A DNA stretch of 64,000 bases from positions 62,001-126,000 of the forward strand of contig DATGEL010000078.1 of the NCBI GenBank assembly GCA_035310145.1. Reading direction: 5' to 3'. Each line of letters opens with the position of its first letter. Positions within the stretch are counted from its first letter, which is position 1. The stretch comes from Dehalococcoidia bacterium (GTDB lineage Bacteria > Chloroflexota > Dehalococcoidia > CAUJGQ01). The notes below the pieces were generated by a model, which did not search any database, was not told where the DNA came from, and worked only from the letters and a program-made list of their open reading frames with translations. Below are positions 45,630 to 53,413 of the stretch, in pieces. The translations under genes and the position numbers were made by a program.

Positions 45630-46127
45630 TTAGATCTGGATCTCGACGGTTTCAATCGTGTTCTGGCCGAGATTGCGCTTCCAGGCCCGCATGCCGGCCG
45701 GCTTGATTCGTGCCTGCTTCACCAGCGAGCGGGCGAAGTCCTGGTCTCCGTAGGGCACATACACGTAGAGCAGCCCGACACTGGCGAAGGTCTGCCACTT
45801 TTCCGCCGTGTCCGGCAGTCGCAGAGATCGTGACGTCTCCAGCTCGCCCAGCAGATGAACCTCGGTCGTGCTGGTGTCCATGACCACGATGTCCGGGAAG
45901 AGCAGCTCTCCGCCGGGGCCGCGCACGCCGATCGTGTGCTCGGGGCGGTTGGTATAGGTCTTGAGCTGCGGCTGCTCCGCCGTCGGATAGGCGAAGCGCG
46001 TCCGCGCCAACTGTTCAACGGCGACGTTCTGCACATTTTCGAAGTAGTCGCGGCTGGTGGTCAGCGCCGGCTCGGCGCCCGGCGGCACGTACTGGCTCTC
46101 CCGCCACACCTTATTCACCAGCGCCAT
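45630..46127 (-). CDS. Uncharacterised 165-residue protein with nuclease-like core
   Basis: I do not recognise this gene. The protein is soluble, without a signal peptide. Residues 78-98, FPDIVVMD then VHLLGELET, have the spacing of a PD-(D/E)xK nuclease core (Pro-Asp on one strand, Glu-x-Thr on the next). A following segment, KWQTFASVGLLYVYVPYGD, fits the helix and strand that normally complete that fold. The Lys of ExK is replaced by Thr, so activity is doubtful. The N-terminal half has an extended YFENVQNVAVEQL helix. It stands alone between DUF1786 (convergent, 12 bases apart) and a divergent beta-propeller gene. Confidence 0.65.
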   Translation of the reverse strand: MALVNKVWRESQYVPPGAEPALTTSRDYFENVQNVAVEQLARTRFAYPTAEQPQLKTYTNRPEHTIGVRGPGGELLFPDIVVMDTSTTEVHLLGELETSRSLRLPDTAEKWQTFASVGLLYVYVPYGDQDFARSLVKQARIKPAGMRAWKRNLGQNTIETVEIQI

Positions 46128-46472
46128 CGCTGCCCGTCTCCCCTGCCGGGCGCTTCGCCGCGCCCGCCGCGTCGCCCGATGATAGGCGCATGCCGGGCCT
46201 ACGATCCAGCCGCCCGCGACGGCTCACCGCGCCGGCGTGGCGTGTTGCAAAAGCGCGGCATAAAACAAGCCCTTGATATGGCATAACAGAGGGATCGCGA
46301 GCACTCACGCGGGATGGCCGTCGCTGGACGCTCGCTGGCCGCGTTGACGCCCCGCCAGCGCGCGGCGTACAACGGGGCCACTGGCTCAATTTCCCTCATT
46401 TCTCTGCGTTAGCTCCGATCGGCGGCGTCCGGGTTCTGCCGGCGCTCTGCCGGGCTGTGCGGGATCCCTGCC
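46128..46472. other. Divergent intergenic region
   Basis: The 345 bases carry no gene that I can support. A central AT-richer stretch (46257-46292) holds direct repeats GGCATAAAACA and GGCATAACA and a weak palindromic -10-like element (46273-46289). The right half (46300-46460) contains only GC-rich sequence with short direct repeats of GCTCTGCCGG type. Confidence 0.6.
46273..46289 (+). promoter_or_regulatory. Degenerate copy of the palindromic -10 region
   Basis: TTGATATGGCATAACAG matches the smc upstream palindrome at 13 of 17 positions and again lies between divergent genes (45630-46127 and 46473-47792). Confidence 0.35.
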
Positions 46473-47792
46473 ATGCCGTCGCTCGTCACGCTCGCTTCGG
46501 CCCGATCGCTTCACTCCGGCCGCGTTGCGCTCTTTGCAACGCTACTGGTCGTGTTGCTGTTCGCCGGCGTCTCGCGACGGGTCTTCGGCTCAGATCACGC
46601 CGTCGCCGCGCGGGTGTCGGCCGCCATCACCCTCGGCGGCCAGCTCGCCTACATCAGCGCGGGCAATGTCTGGGTTCTTCAGTCCGGCGGTGCACCGGTG
46701 CAGATCACAAACGACGGCGCCGCGACGCGCGTGCGCTGGTCGCCCGGCGGCTCGCTGCTGCTGGTCGACGAGCGCGATCAGCGGCTCTCGCTTCGGCCGG
46801 ATGGGAAGCCGTTGCCGCTGGGTCAGGGAGCATGGCTCCCCGATGATTCGGCCCTGGCAACGACCGCCGGCGGCGGTGACCTGCAGTTGCTGGCGCCCGA
46901 CGGCTCGCTGCTGCAAACGCTCGTGCCGAGCGGCGCACGGGTCTTATTGCAACCCGTGGCCTGGTCGCCCGACGGCGCCACCCTCGCCTTCAACCGCGTG
47001 GTGAGCGACGATCGCGGCATTCCCACGCAGCAGGCGGTCTGGCTCGTGGGGCGGGCCGGCGGGCAGGCGCTGGAGTTGCTGCCTCCCACCGATACCTGGC
47101 CCGAGGCGCTCGGCTGGTCGCCGGACGGCCGCTGGCTCGCCGTCTTCCGCGGGCCGGCAATGGCCTGTGTCTCGTGTCGCGCCGACGGGCAGGAGCTGGC
47201 TGCGGTTGAGCTGGCGACGGGGCGTACGCTGCCGCTCGGCACGGTGGTGCGCAGCGACGGCTACTGCTTCTCTGCCGACGGCAAGGCGCTGATTGCCAGC
47301 GCCGGCGCGGGCCGCGAAAGCTATCGCGACAAGCGTCTGCTGCGCCTCGATCTGGCGAGCGGCGCCACCAGCGTGCTGGCAGGCGGTGGCGAGACCGCGG
47401 CCATCCAGCCGGCCTGTGCGCCGCGCGGCGAAGCCGTTGCCTATACGCTCGGCCCCGCGCTCGACGGCGCCCCGTTCAGCGGTCTCGACGCGACGCACGG
47501 GTATCCGCAGTCGCTGCTCTCCGGCCGCCGCCTGCGTGCCGGCGCCGCCACAGCGGCCGCACCACCGCAAGGCTACGCGCAGGAGGCGCCGCACTGGGCG
47601 GGCACCGGCGCCTTGCTGTTCGTGCAGTGGCAGGTCGGCGCGGACGCCGAACCGGAAAATGCTTCGCTCTGGCTCGAAGATACGGTTGGCGGTGAGGCGA
47701 CGCCGGTCGCCGCGACGCTGGGCACAAGCACGCCGCCCGCGCCATACTTCGGTGACGACGGGCTGGCCGATCTGTTCGACTGGCATCCGTAA
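46473..47792 (+). CDS. TolB/PD40-type beta-propeller protein, membrane-anchored
   Basis: This 439-residue protein has an N-terminal hydrophobic segment (about 20-38) acting as a signal or anchor and then repeated PD40-like blades. Examples are VRWSPGGSLLLVDERDQRLS, AWSPDGATLAFNRVVSDDR and LGWSPDGRWLAVFRGPAMAC, each with the Trp-Ser-Pro-x-Gly turn of TolB/WD40-like propellers. Four to six blades can be followed. Such proteins usually bind other proteins or glycans outside the cytoplasm. Two Cys in the blade at ACVSCRAD may form a disulfide. It is followed 25 bases later by a GH13 enzyme gene on the same strand, a likely two-gene unit. Confidence 0.8.
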   Translation: MPSLVTLASARSLHSGRVALFATLLVVLLFAGVSRRVFGSDHAVAARVSAAITLGGQLAYISAGNVWVLQSGGAPVQITNDGAATRVRWSPGGSLLLVDERDQRLSLRPDGKPLPLGQGAWLPDDSALATTAGGGDLQLLAPDGSLLQTLVPSGARVLLQPVAWSPDGATLAFNRVVSDDRGIPTQQAVWLVGRAGGQALELLPPTDTWPEALGWSPDGRWLAVFRGPAMACVSCRADGQELAAVELATGRTLPLGTVVRSDGYCFSADGKALIASAGAGRESYRDKRLLRLDLASGATSVLAGGGETAAIQPACAPRGEAVAYTLGPALDGAPFSGLDATHGYPQSLLSGRRLRAGAATAAAPPQGYAQEAPHWAGTGALLFVQWQVGADAEPENASLWLEDTVGGEATPVAATLGTSTPPAPYFGDDGLADLFDWHP

Positions 47793-47817
47793 TCCGCGTC
47801 CGAGGCCAAACCCAGCG

Positions 47818-49467
47818 ATGACAGACACGGATTCCGCCCGGCGGGGCGATGCCGCGCCGCTCTGGTGGCGCGGCGGCGTGGTGTACCAGATTTACCCGCG
47901 CAGTTTTCAGGACAGCAACGGCGACGGCATCGGCGACCTGCGCGGCATTCTTTCGCGGCTCGACTACCTGAACGATGGCAGCGAGCGTTCGCTCGGCATC
48001 GACGCCATCTGGCTTTCGCCCACGTTTCCATCGCCGATGAAGGACTTCGGCTACGACGTTTCCGACTACCGCGGCGTGCATCCCGACTTCGGCGATCTGG
48101 CGGCGATGGACGATCTGATCGCCGCCTGCCATCGGCGCGACATCCGCCTGCTGCTGGACTTCGTTCCCAACCACTCGTCGGACCAGCACCCCTGGTTCGT
48201 CGAATCACGCTCCGGCCGGCACAACCCGAAACGCGACTGGTATTACTGGCGCGATCCGGCGCCGGGCGGCGGGCCGCCCAACAACTGGGTCAGCGCCTTC
48301 GGCGGCGGCGCCTGGCAGTGGGACGCCGCCACGGGCCAGTACTACCTGCATTCCTTCCTGAAGGAGCAGCCGGACCTGAACTGGCGCAATCCGGAGGTCG
48401 TGGCCGCGATGCACGACACGCTGCGCTTCTGGCTGCGGCGCGGTATCGACGGCTTTCGCATCGACGTGATGGGCATGGTGCTCAAAGACCCGCGGATGCG
48501 TGACAACCCGCCGAATCCCGAGTGGGGGCCCGACGCGGGGATGCCGGAGCGCTTTTCTCAGATCTGGCTGTACAACCGCAACTGGCCGGAGGTGATCGAC
48601 GCGGTGCGCGGCATCCGCGCCGTGCTGGACGAGTTTCCCGAGCGCATGGCCGTGGGCGAGGTCTTCGGCCCGCCGGAGACGCTCGCCTGGTACCTGGGCG
48701 GTGAAGCCTTGGACGGGCTGCACCTGGCCTTCGACTTTCACCTGATCGGCGGCTACGGCACCGGCCACACGCCCTGGAACGCCGCGGCCTTCCGTGAACG
48801 GGTCGATGCAGGGCAGGCAGCGCTGCCGGCCGGCGCCGTGCCGGCGTATGTGCTGGGCAACCACGACCAGTCACGGCTTGTCAGTCGCTACGGCCGCGAA
48901 GCGGCGCCCCCCGCGGCGATGCTGCTGCTCACGTTGCCGGGGACGCCGTTTGTCTACTACGGCGAAGAGATCGGCATGGCAGACGTGCCGATCGACGAGG
49001 CGCAGGCGCGGGATCCAGCGCGGCACCGTGCCATTGGCCGCGACCCGGAGCGCACGCCGATGCAGTGGGACGCGAGCGCGGGCGCCGGCTTCAGCAGCGG
49101 CCCGCCCTGGTTGCCGCTGGGCGACCCGTCGGTGAACGTTGCCGCGCAGACGAACGGTGCCGGCTCCCTGCTCAGCCTCTACCGCCGGCTGATCTGGCTG
49201 CGCAAGCGCTCAGCGGCCCTACGCGGCGGTTCGTACGCCTCGCTCGCTGAGACACCCGCAGAAGTCTTCGCCTTCGTGCGTGAGGCCGCGCGCCAGCGAG
49301 CGCTCGTGGCGATCAATTTTGCGGGTAAGCCGGCCGCGCTTCGGCTATCCGCCGACCTGGCCAATGCGCCGATCGCCTGCTCCACCGTTGCGGGACGGCA
49401 GGGCGAGTACCCAGCGGGCGGCCAGCTTGAGCTGGGGCCGCACGAGGGCTGCGTGCTGCTGACTTGA
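47818..49467 (+). CDS. GH13 alpha-glucosidase / oligo-1,6-glucosidase
   Basis: This 549-residue glycoside hydrolase has the alpha-amylase (beta/alpha)8 barrel. It opens GGVVYQIYPRSFQDSNGDG (with the Ca-site-like DxNxDG turn). Conserved regions follow: DFVPNHSS, GFRIDVMG (catalytic nucleophile Asp), AVGEVFG (acid/base Glu) and LGNHDQSR (transition-state Asp). The residue after the nucleophile is Val, which in this subfamily correlates with alpha-1,6 specificity, whereas Thr or Ala favours alpha-1,4. The ATG at 47818 gives the normal start although the frame is open to 47293. It has no signal peptide and acts in the cytoplasm on short alpha-glucosides. Confidence 0.93.
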   Translation: MTDTDSARRGDAAPLWWRGGVVYQIYPRSFQDSNGDGIGDLRGILSRLDYLNDGSERSLGIDAIWLSPTFPSPMKDFGYDVSDYRGVHPDFGDLAAMDDLIAACHRRDIRLLLDFVPNHSSDQHPWFVESRSGRHNPKRDWYYWRDPAPGGGPPNNWVSAFGGGAWQWDAATGQYYLHSFLKEQPDLNWRNPEVVAAMHDTLRFWLRRGIDGFRIDVMGMVLKDPRMRDNPPNPEWGPDAGMPERFSQIWLYNRNWPEVIDAVRGIRAVLDEFPERMAVGEVFGPPETLAWYLGGEALDGLHLAFDFHLIGGYGTGHTPWNAAAFRERVDAGQAALPAGAVPAYVLGNHDQSRLVSRYGREAAPPAAMLLLTLPGTPFVYYGEEIGMADVPIDEAQARDPARHRAIGRDPERTPMQWDASAGAGFSSGPPWLPLGDPSVNVAAQTNGAGSLLSLYRRLIWLRKRSAALRGGSYASLAETPAEVFAFVREAARQRALVAINFAGKPAALRLSADLANAPIACSTVAGRQGEYPAGGQLELGPHEGCVLLT

Positions 49468-49540
49468 CGCTGGCCGGCGGCTTCCGGCTACCATCGTCGG
49501 GCCACAGCCGTCGCAGAACCGCCGGCCAGGAGGGAAGCAG

Positions 49541-49978
49541 ATGACCAGCCTGAGAGAGTTGCGCGCCGCGATCCTGGAGAACCGCGCCCAACTGCAGGCC
49601 GCGCTGCACGGCGCCGCGGCGCGGTGGGAGACCACGCCGCCGGCAAATAGCGGCGACGAGGCGTGGTCGCCGCGCCAGGTGGCCGAGCACATGATCGGCG
49701 CCGAGTGGTACTTCACCAACAACATCGCGCAGGCCTGCGGCGCCCCGGCGATGGAACGCCCGGCGCTCGACGTCAGCTCGCCCGCGGCTGCCGCGGCTAC
49801 GGTCACCCGCGTCGGCGCCACCTGCGACAACATCCTGCGCCACGTCTCCGAGCAAGATCTGGCGAAGGGTCGCGCGATCGGGCAGTTCGGCACGCAGACG
49901 GTTGAGTGGATGCTGGCGACGATGGACGGCCACTCCCGCGACCACCTGCAGCAGCTCAAGGCGGCCGCGTCCGGCTGA
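49541..49978 (+). CDS. DinB-family protein
   Basis: This 145-residue four-helix protein of the DinB/YfiT superfamily has three His residues at the usual metal-binding positions: one in VAEHMIGAEWY (about 48) and two in MDGHSRDHLQQL near the C-terminus. Members include bacillithiol- or mycothiol-dependent transferases and many proteins of unknown role. The ATG at 49541 follows GGAGGGAAGCAG. It lies alone on the plus strand and converges on the FAD oxidoreductase gene. Confidence 0.85.
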   Translation: MTSLRELRAAILENRAQLQAALHGAAARWETTPPANSGDEAWSPRQVAEHMIGAEWYFTNNIAQACGAPAMERPALDVSSPAAAAATVTRVGATCDNILRHVSEQDLAKGRAIGQFGTQTVEWMLATMDGHSRDHLQQLKAAASG

Positions 49979-50005
49979 GACCCGTGGCACGGTCACCATC
50001 TCAGC

Positions 50006-51274
50006 TCACGCGCTCCGCAAGGACTCACGTAGCCAGGTTGAAAGACCGCGGCGCGGCGGCTCGTCGCGCGAGACAGTGGCGAAGCCGAGCACGAGGCGGA
50101 GGAACAACCGCGTGATGCGCGGGCTGCCGGCGGCGCTGGCGATCAGCAGACGTTCCAGCATCGACCCCGGCGGCAAAGCCGAGAAGGCGCTCATGCCGAC
50201 GAAACGGTGCAGGAAGGTGCGGGCGCGTCGCGTGCGATAGCCATCGCGCTGCTGGGCGGCGCCGCATTCGATACGGTGAAGCATCTCCTCCGCGGCCCAC
50301 TCGCCGCTGCGCAACGCCCAGGAGATCCCCTGGCCGAACAGGGGATCGGTTTGCAGGCCGGCATCGCCGATCAGCAGCAGCCCCGGCGTCGCGCTCTCTC
50401 GCCAGACGTTGCGCAGGCCGCGCACGGCGATCGGCGGCGACGCGATGCGCGCATCCGCCAGCCGCTGGCGGAGCGGCGGAAAGCGACGCAGCGCCGGGAT
50501 CAGCCGTTCGGACCAGCTGCCCGGCGGCCAGCTCCCGGGCGGCAGCATCACCCCGGCCACGCGCAGACCGCCGTCCGCGGGCAGCAGCGACGCCGAGCGG
50601 CCATGCCAGTAGAAGCCCTCCAGTGCAGGTTCTGGCTCTTCCGGGACGCCGGACAGGTAGGCCACGTAGGCGGTGTGTCGGTTGGGCAACGTGTAGCTGC
50701 GCACAGCCAGGCCGCGCACCAGCCGCGTGTGCCGGCCGCCGGCGAGAATCACCCTGGGCGCCACGATCGCGCACTCTGGGCCGCCCGCGCGCGCCTGAAC
50801 CACCGCGCCGCCGATCTGTCCGTCGGGATGCAGCAGGCGGGCGACCTGCACCCCCTCCAACACCTGGACCTTTGCCGTCTGCCGCGCGGCGTCGAGCAAG
50901 AGCGCGTCGAGGGCGGGCCGCCGCAGGCTGAGTCCATAGGGATTAGCCACGCGCGCGTGCGGCAGCGGCTCGGCGAACGGCACGCCGTTCAGCCAGAGGC
51001 GCACCCCGTACCAGCGCTGTGCGCCTGCCGCCTCAACCGCATCCAGCACGCCGAGACGTTCCAGCACCGTCAGCCCCGCGGGCATCAGCGCGTGCGTGCA
51101 GAGCTTCGGACGGGGGAAGGAGGCACGGTCGATCAGCGTGACCCGGACGCCACGACGCCCCAGCAGGATCGCGGCCGCGCAGCCGGCAGGCCCAGCGCCC
51201 ACGACGATCACGTCGGCATCGCTTGCCCCGCCGCTGCCGCTGCCGAGAGGAGACATACCTCCGCTTCCCGTCAC
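50006..51274 (-). CDS. FAD-dependent oxidoreductase, geranylgeranyl-reductase/halogenase-like
   Basis: This is a 422-residue flavoprotein of the group 2 NAD(P)/FAD-dependent monooxygenase superfamily. DVIVVGAGPAGCAAAILLGR (about 20-39) binds ADP-FAD. ERASFPRPKLC-like DRASFPRPKLCTHALMPAGL follows as in geranylgeranyl reductases, where a Pro-x-x-Cys-Gly motif occurs, though here Thr follows the Cys. LLIGDAGLQTDPLFGQGISW near 298-317 is the second FAD contact. A helical C-terminus ends the protein. The start is uncertain: GTG at 51274 or ATG at 51256. Prenyl-chain reduction or another hydroxylase-type reaction is possible. It is divergent from clpS. Confidence 0.87.
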   Translation of the reverse strand: MTGSGGMSPLGSGSGGASDADVIVVGAGPAGCAAAILLGRRGVRVTLIDRASFPRPKLCTHALMPAGLTVLERLGVLDAVEAAGAQRWYGVRLWLNGVPFAEPLPHARVANPYGLSLRRPALDALLLDAARQTAKVQVLEGVQVARLLHPDGQIGGAVVQARAGGPECAIVAPRVILAGGRHTRLVRGLAVRSYTLPNRHTAYVAYLSGVPEEPEPALEGFYWHGRSASLLPADGGLRVAGVMLPPGSWPPGSWSERLIPALRRFPPLRQRLADARIASPPIAVRGLRNVWRESATPGLLLIGDAGLQTDPLFGQGISWALRSGEWAAEEMLHRIECGAAQQRDGYRTRRARTFLHRFVGMSAFSALPPGSMLERLLIASAAGSPRITRLFLRLVLGFATVSRDEPPRRGLSTWLRESLRSA

Positions 51275-51278
51275 GCGC

Positions 51279-51284
51279 TATACT
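51279..51284 (+). promoter_or_regulatory. Candidate -10 (TATACT) placing the clpS start codon at the transcript 5' end
   Basis: TATACT ends 10 bases before the A of the clpS ATG (51295), so transcription should begin within a few bases of the start codon. No ribosome binding site is visible, consistent with a leaderless message. A clear -35 was not found. Confidence 0.5.
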
Positions 51285-51294
51285 TTGCGCGAAT

Positions 51295-51618
51295 ATGGCA
51301 ACGAACCCGCGCCCCGAGGTTGAATCACGCCCGCGCGACGCCGCCGATCTGGCGCCGCTCTACCATCTCATTCTGCTCGACGACGACGATCACTCCTACG
51401 AATACGTGGTCGAGATGCTGGGGCGGATCTTCGGCTACAGCGTGGAGAAGGCGTTCGCCATCGCCTGCGCCGTGGATGGCAGCGGCCGGGCGATCGTAGA
51501 GACGGCCTCGCACCACCGGGTGAGCGACCACCAGCGCGTGATTCACCAGTTCGGCGCCGACCCGCGCATTCCGCGCTGCCGCGGCTCGATGTCCGCGATC
51601 ATCGAGGCCGCCCGGTGA
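51295..51618 (+). CDS. ClpS-like adaptor, variant N-degron pocket
   Basis: ClpS delivers N-degron substrates to the ClpA/ClpC unfoldase. The 107-residue protein aligns along the ClpS core: YHLILLDDDDHSYEYVVEML matches the ClpS strand-helix start, and the C-terminal RIPRCRGSMSAIIEA matches the family's last strand. Compared with E. coli ClpS, Asn34 and His66, which hold the substrate alpha-amino group, are replaced by Asp29 and Asp61, while the middle Asp (Asp30) is kept. I recall the same DDDDHxYxYV variant from planctomycetes. Ligand preference may therefore differ. Its stop overlaps the phosphatase start by four bases (GTGA). Confidence 0.87.
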   Translation: MATNPRPEVESRPRDAADLAPLYHLILLDDDDHSYEYVVEMLGRIFGYSVEKAFAIACAVDGSGRAIVETASHHRVSDHQRVIHQFGADPRIPRCRGSMSAIIEAAR

Positions 51619-52139
51619 GCGAATCGCCACGCGCCACGCGCATCCGCCTGCCACACCGGCCGGAGATCGTCACGGAGATCTGGATGGGCGGCAGCGACAG
51701 CCTGGTGGGCGAGCCGGTGACGCTCGCCGCAGTCACCGGGGCGTTTGTGATCGACTGCGCCGGCAACCTGCCCCGCGCCTACCGCACCGCGGCGCAACGC
51801 TACCAGCCCTGCGTCTTCCTCGACGCCGAAGTCGTGCCCTACAGCTTCGATCGCCTTGCCCGGCTGGTGCACGAGCTGGCGACGGCGATCGCGGCAGCGG
51901 GCGCCGCGGCCGCGGCGGCGCCGCGCCGCGTCTTCATCTTCTGCCAGTACGGCCTGAACCGCAGCGGCCTCGTCACCGGCTTGCTGCTGAGGGCCCTGGG
52001 CGAAGCCGCTGCCGATGCCGTTGCGGGTGTGCGCCTGGCGAGGCCGGGATCGCTGAACAATCTCACCTTCAGCCGTCTGATCGCGGAGTGGCGCTGCCCC
52101 GATGTCCGCCCCGGCCCGGCTACGTCCGCGTCCAGGTAA
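51615..52139 (+). CDS. Dual-specificity-type protein phosphatase
   Basis: This 174-residue protein has the cysteine-phosphatase signature CQYGLNRSG: Cys110 as nucleophile and Arg116 in the phosphate-binding loop, Cx5R. The preceding strand RRVFIFC and following helix fit the DSP fold. The N-terminal segment EIVTEIWMGGSDSL resembles the start of dual-specificity phosphatases. A small loop with Asp70 (FLDAEVVPYSFDR) could provide the general acid. It starts at GTG 51615, coupled to clpS by a four-base overlap. Substrates could be phosphoproteins, phosphoinositides or RNA ends. Its end overlaps the convergent MBL gene by 20 bases. Confidence 0.82.
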   Translation: MSESPRATRIRLPHRPEIVTEIWMGGSDSLVGEPVTLAAVTGAFVIDCAGNLPRAYRTAAQRYQPCVFLDAEVVPYSFDRLARLVHELATAIAAAGAAAAAAPRRVFIFCQYGLNRSGLVTGLLLRALGEAAADAVAGVRLARPGSLNNLTFSRLIAEWRCPDVRPGPATSASR

Positions 52140-53166
52140 TGACCCCGCCTTCTTCGCCGGAATCGTGCATCTCCAGCCGCCCCAGTTCCTGTAGATATTC
52201 CAGGTGGGCGAGGGTCTCGCCCACCGCCGAGCGCTGCATGAAGGGCTCAAAGTCGGCCAGCATCCCGGTCGTCCACCGCACGCGCGAGGCGACTTCCCAG
52301 GCGGTAGCGCCATCTCCGACGCAGCGCTCCATCTCCGCCAGCCGCTCGTCGTGGTGGTGGCGGATCTCGGCGATGCGCCCCTTGAGGTCGCGGGTATCGA
52401 ACTCGTGCGCGGGCAGCAGGATCTCGACGTCCAGCGCAGCAACGGTGTCCAGTGACTTGATGTAGTCGGAGAGCGGATTGCCGCTGGTCTGCGCGTGGCG
52501 TGAAACGTTGGGCGTGATTGTGGGCAGAACGTGGTCACCGCTCATCAGCAACTTGCGGTTCGGCTCGTAGAGGCAGATGTGCCCCGGCGCGTGGCCCGGC
52601 GTCCAGATGACTTCGAGCTCGAAGTCGCCGACCTTCAGCCGTTCACCGCCGACCAGCGAGACATCGGGCTGCCGGGCCGAGACCTTGTCCAGCATGCCCA
52701 TCGAGCCGCGCGCCATGTCCGGCGCCGTCAGCCGCGGCACGCCGTGGCGCTCCATCCAGCCCTCCATCTGGTTGATCAGCGGCTGCGGCTGCAGGTAGCG
52801 GCTCTGGATGACCTCGGCCTCCTTCTCGTGCATCAGCACGCGGCCGCCGGATTCGTCGGCCAGCCGCCCGGTCAGGCCGAAATGATCCGGGTGCACGTGG
52901 GTGACGATCAACTGCCGCAGGTCGCGCGGGCGGGCGCCGTGCTCGGCCATGCCGTCGCACAGGGCGTCATAGGCAGCGTCGGTGTTCCAGCCGTTATCGA
53001 TCAGCGCCGTATCACTGCCGCTGCGCACCAGGTAGGGCAGGACGTAGGGCAACGACTTGATCCAGCGCGGCTTGCGGCCGAGGTCGCTGCGGTACTCCTT
53101 CGCCTCAGCGTAGCTGACCTTCGGAAACGGCGTGACGAGCTGGTAAACCCCTTCAATAATCTGCAC
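52120..53166 (-). CDS. Metallo-beta-lactamase-fold hydrolase
   Basis: This 348-residue MBL-fold protein has the zinc motif THVHPDHFGLTGRL (HxHxDH, about 90-103), a later TPGHAPGHICLYEP with the third-site His and SGDHVLPTITPNV carrying the bridging Asp. A C-terminal extension of about 100 residues (HHDERLAEMERCVGDGA and after) is helical, as in the glyoxalase II-like subgroup with a DUF-type tail. The substrate is unknown; thioesters, lactones and nucleotides are all used by relatives. It is divergent from the copC gene across a 247-base region. Confidence 0.9.
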   Translation of the reverse strand: MQIIEGVYQLVTPFPKVSYAEAKEYRSDLGRKPRWIKSLPYVLPYLVRSGSDTALIDNGWNTDAAYDALCDGMAEHGARPRDLRQLIVTHVHPDHFGLTGRLADESGGRVLMHEKEAEVIQSRYLQPQPLINQMEGWMERHGVPRLTAPDMARGSMGMLDKVSARQPDVSLVGGERLKVGDFELEVIWTPGHAPGHICLYEPNRKLLMSGDHVLPTITPNVSRHAQTSGNPLSDYIKSLDTVAALDVEILLPAHEFDTRDLKGRIAEIRHHHDERLAEMERCVGDGATAWEVASRVRWTTGMLADFEPFMQRSAVGETLAHLEYLQELGRLEMHDSGEEGGVITWTRT

Positions 53167-53267
53167 AGTCTGCTCCTTCAGGCCGTCGACGCTGCCCGGA
53201 GGCCGTCGCCGCGGCCGCTACCAATCCCCTTCTATCACTCATCGGCGGCGCGACGCCACTTTTGTAC

Positions 53268-53280
53268 GTGACGTGGTCAC
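53268..53280. promoter_or_regulatory. GTGAC-N3-GTCAC dyad between MBL and copC genes
   Basis: A perfect 5-base inverted repeat with a 3-base spacer lies in the divergent intergenic region, about 25 bases before a TACAAT -10-like element (53303-53308). It could be an operator for either gene. I cannot assign a regulator. Confidence 0.3.
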
Positions 53281-53413
53281 CTGCCGGATTCTCGGTTCGC
53301 GATACAATCGTGCAACCCGGATGCGCGAAACGAGTCCGCTGCGTAGAATGGACGGCGCCGGAGGCACCGGATGGAGCCGGGCCGCGCTGATGCCCCCGCG
53401 CGGCCGCAATGCG

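Noticed and set aside
53273-53413. An N-terminal extension of the CopC protein from 53273
   Set aside because: The extension covers the -10-like element and the dyad, and a clean signal peptide begins at the ATG at 53414.
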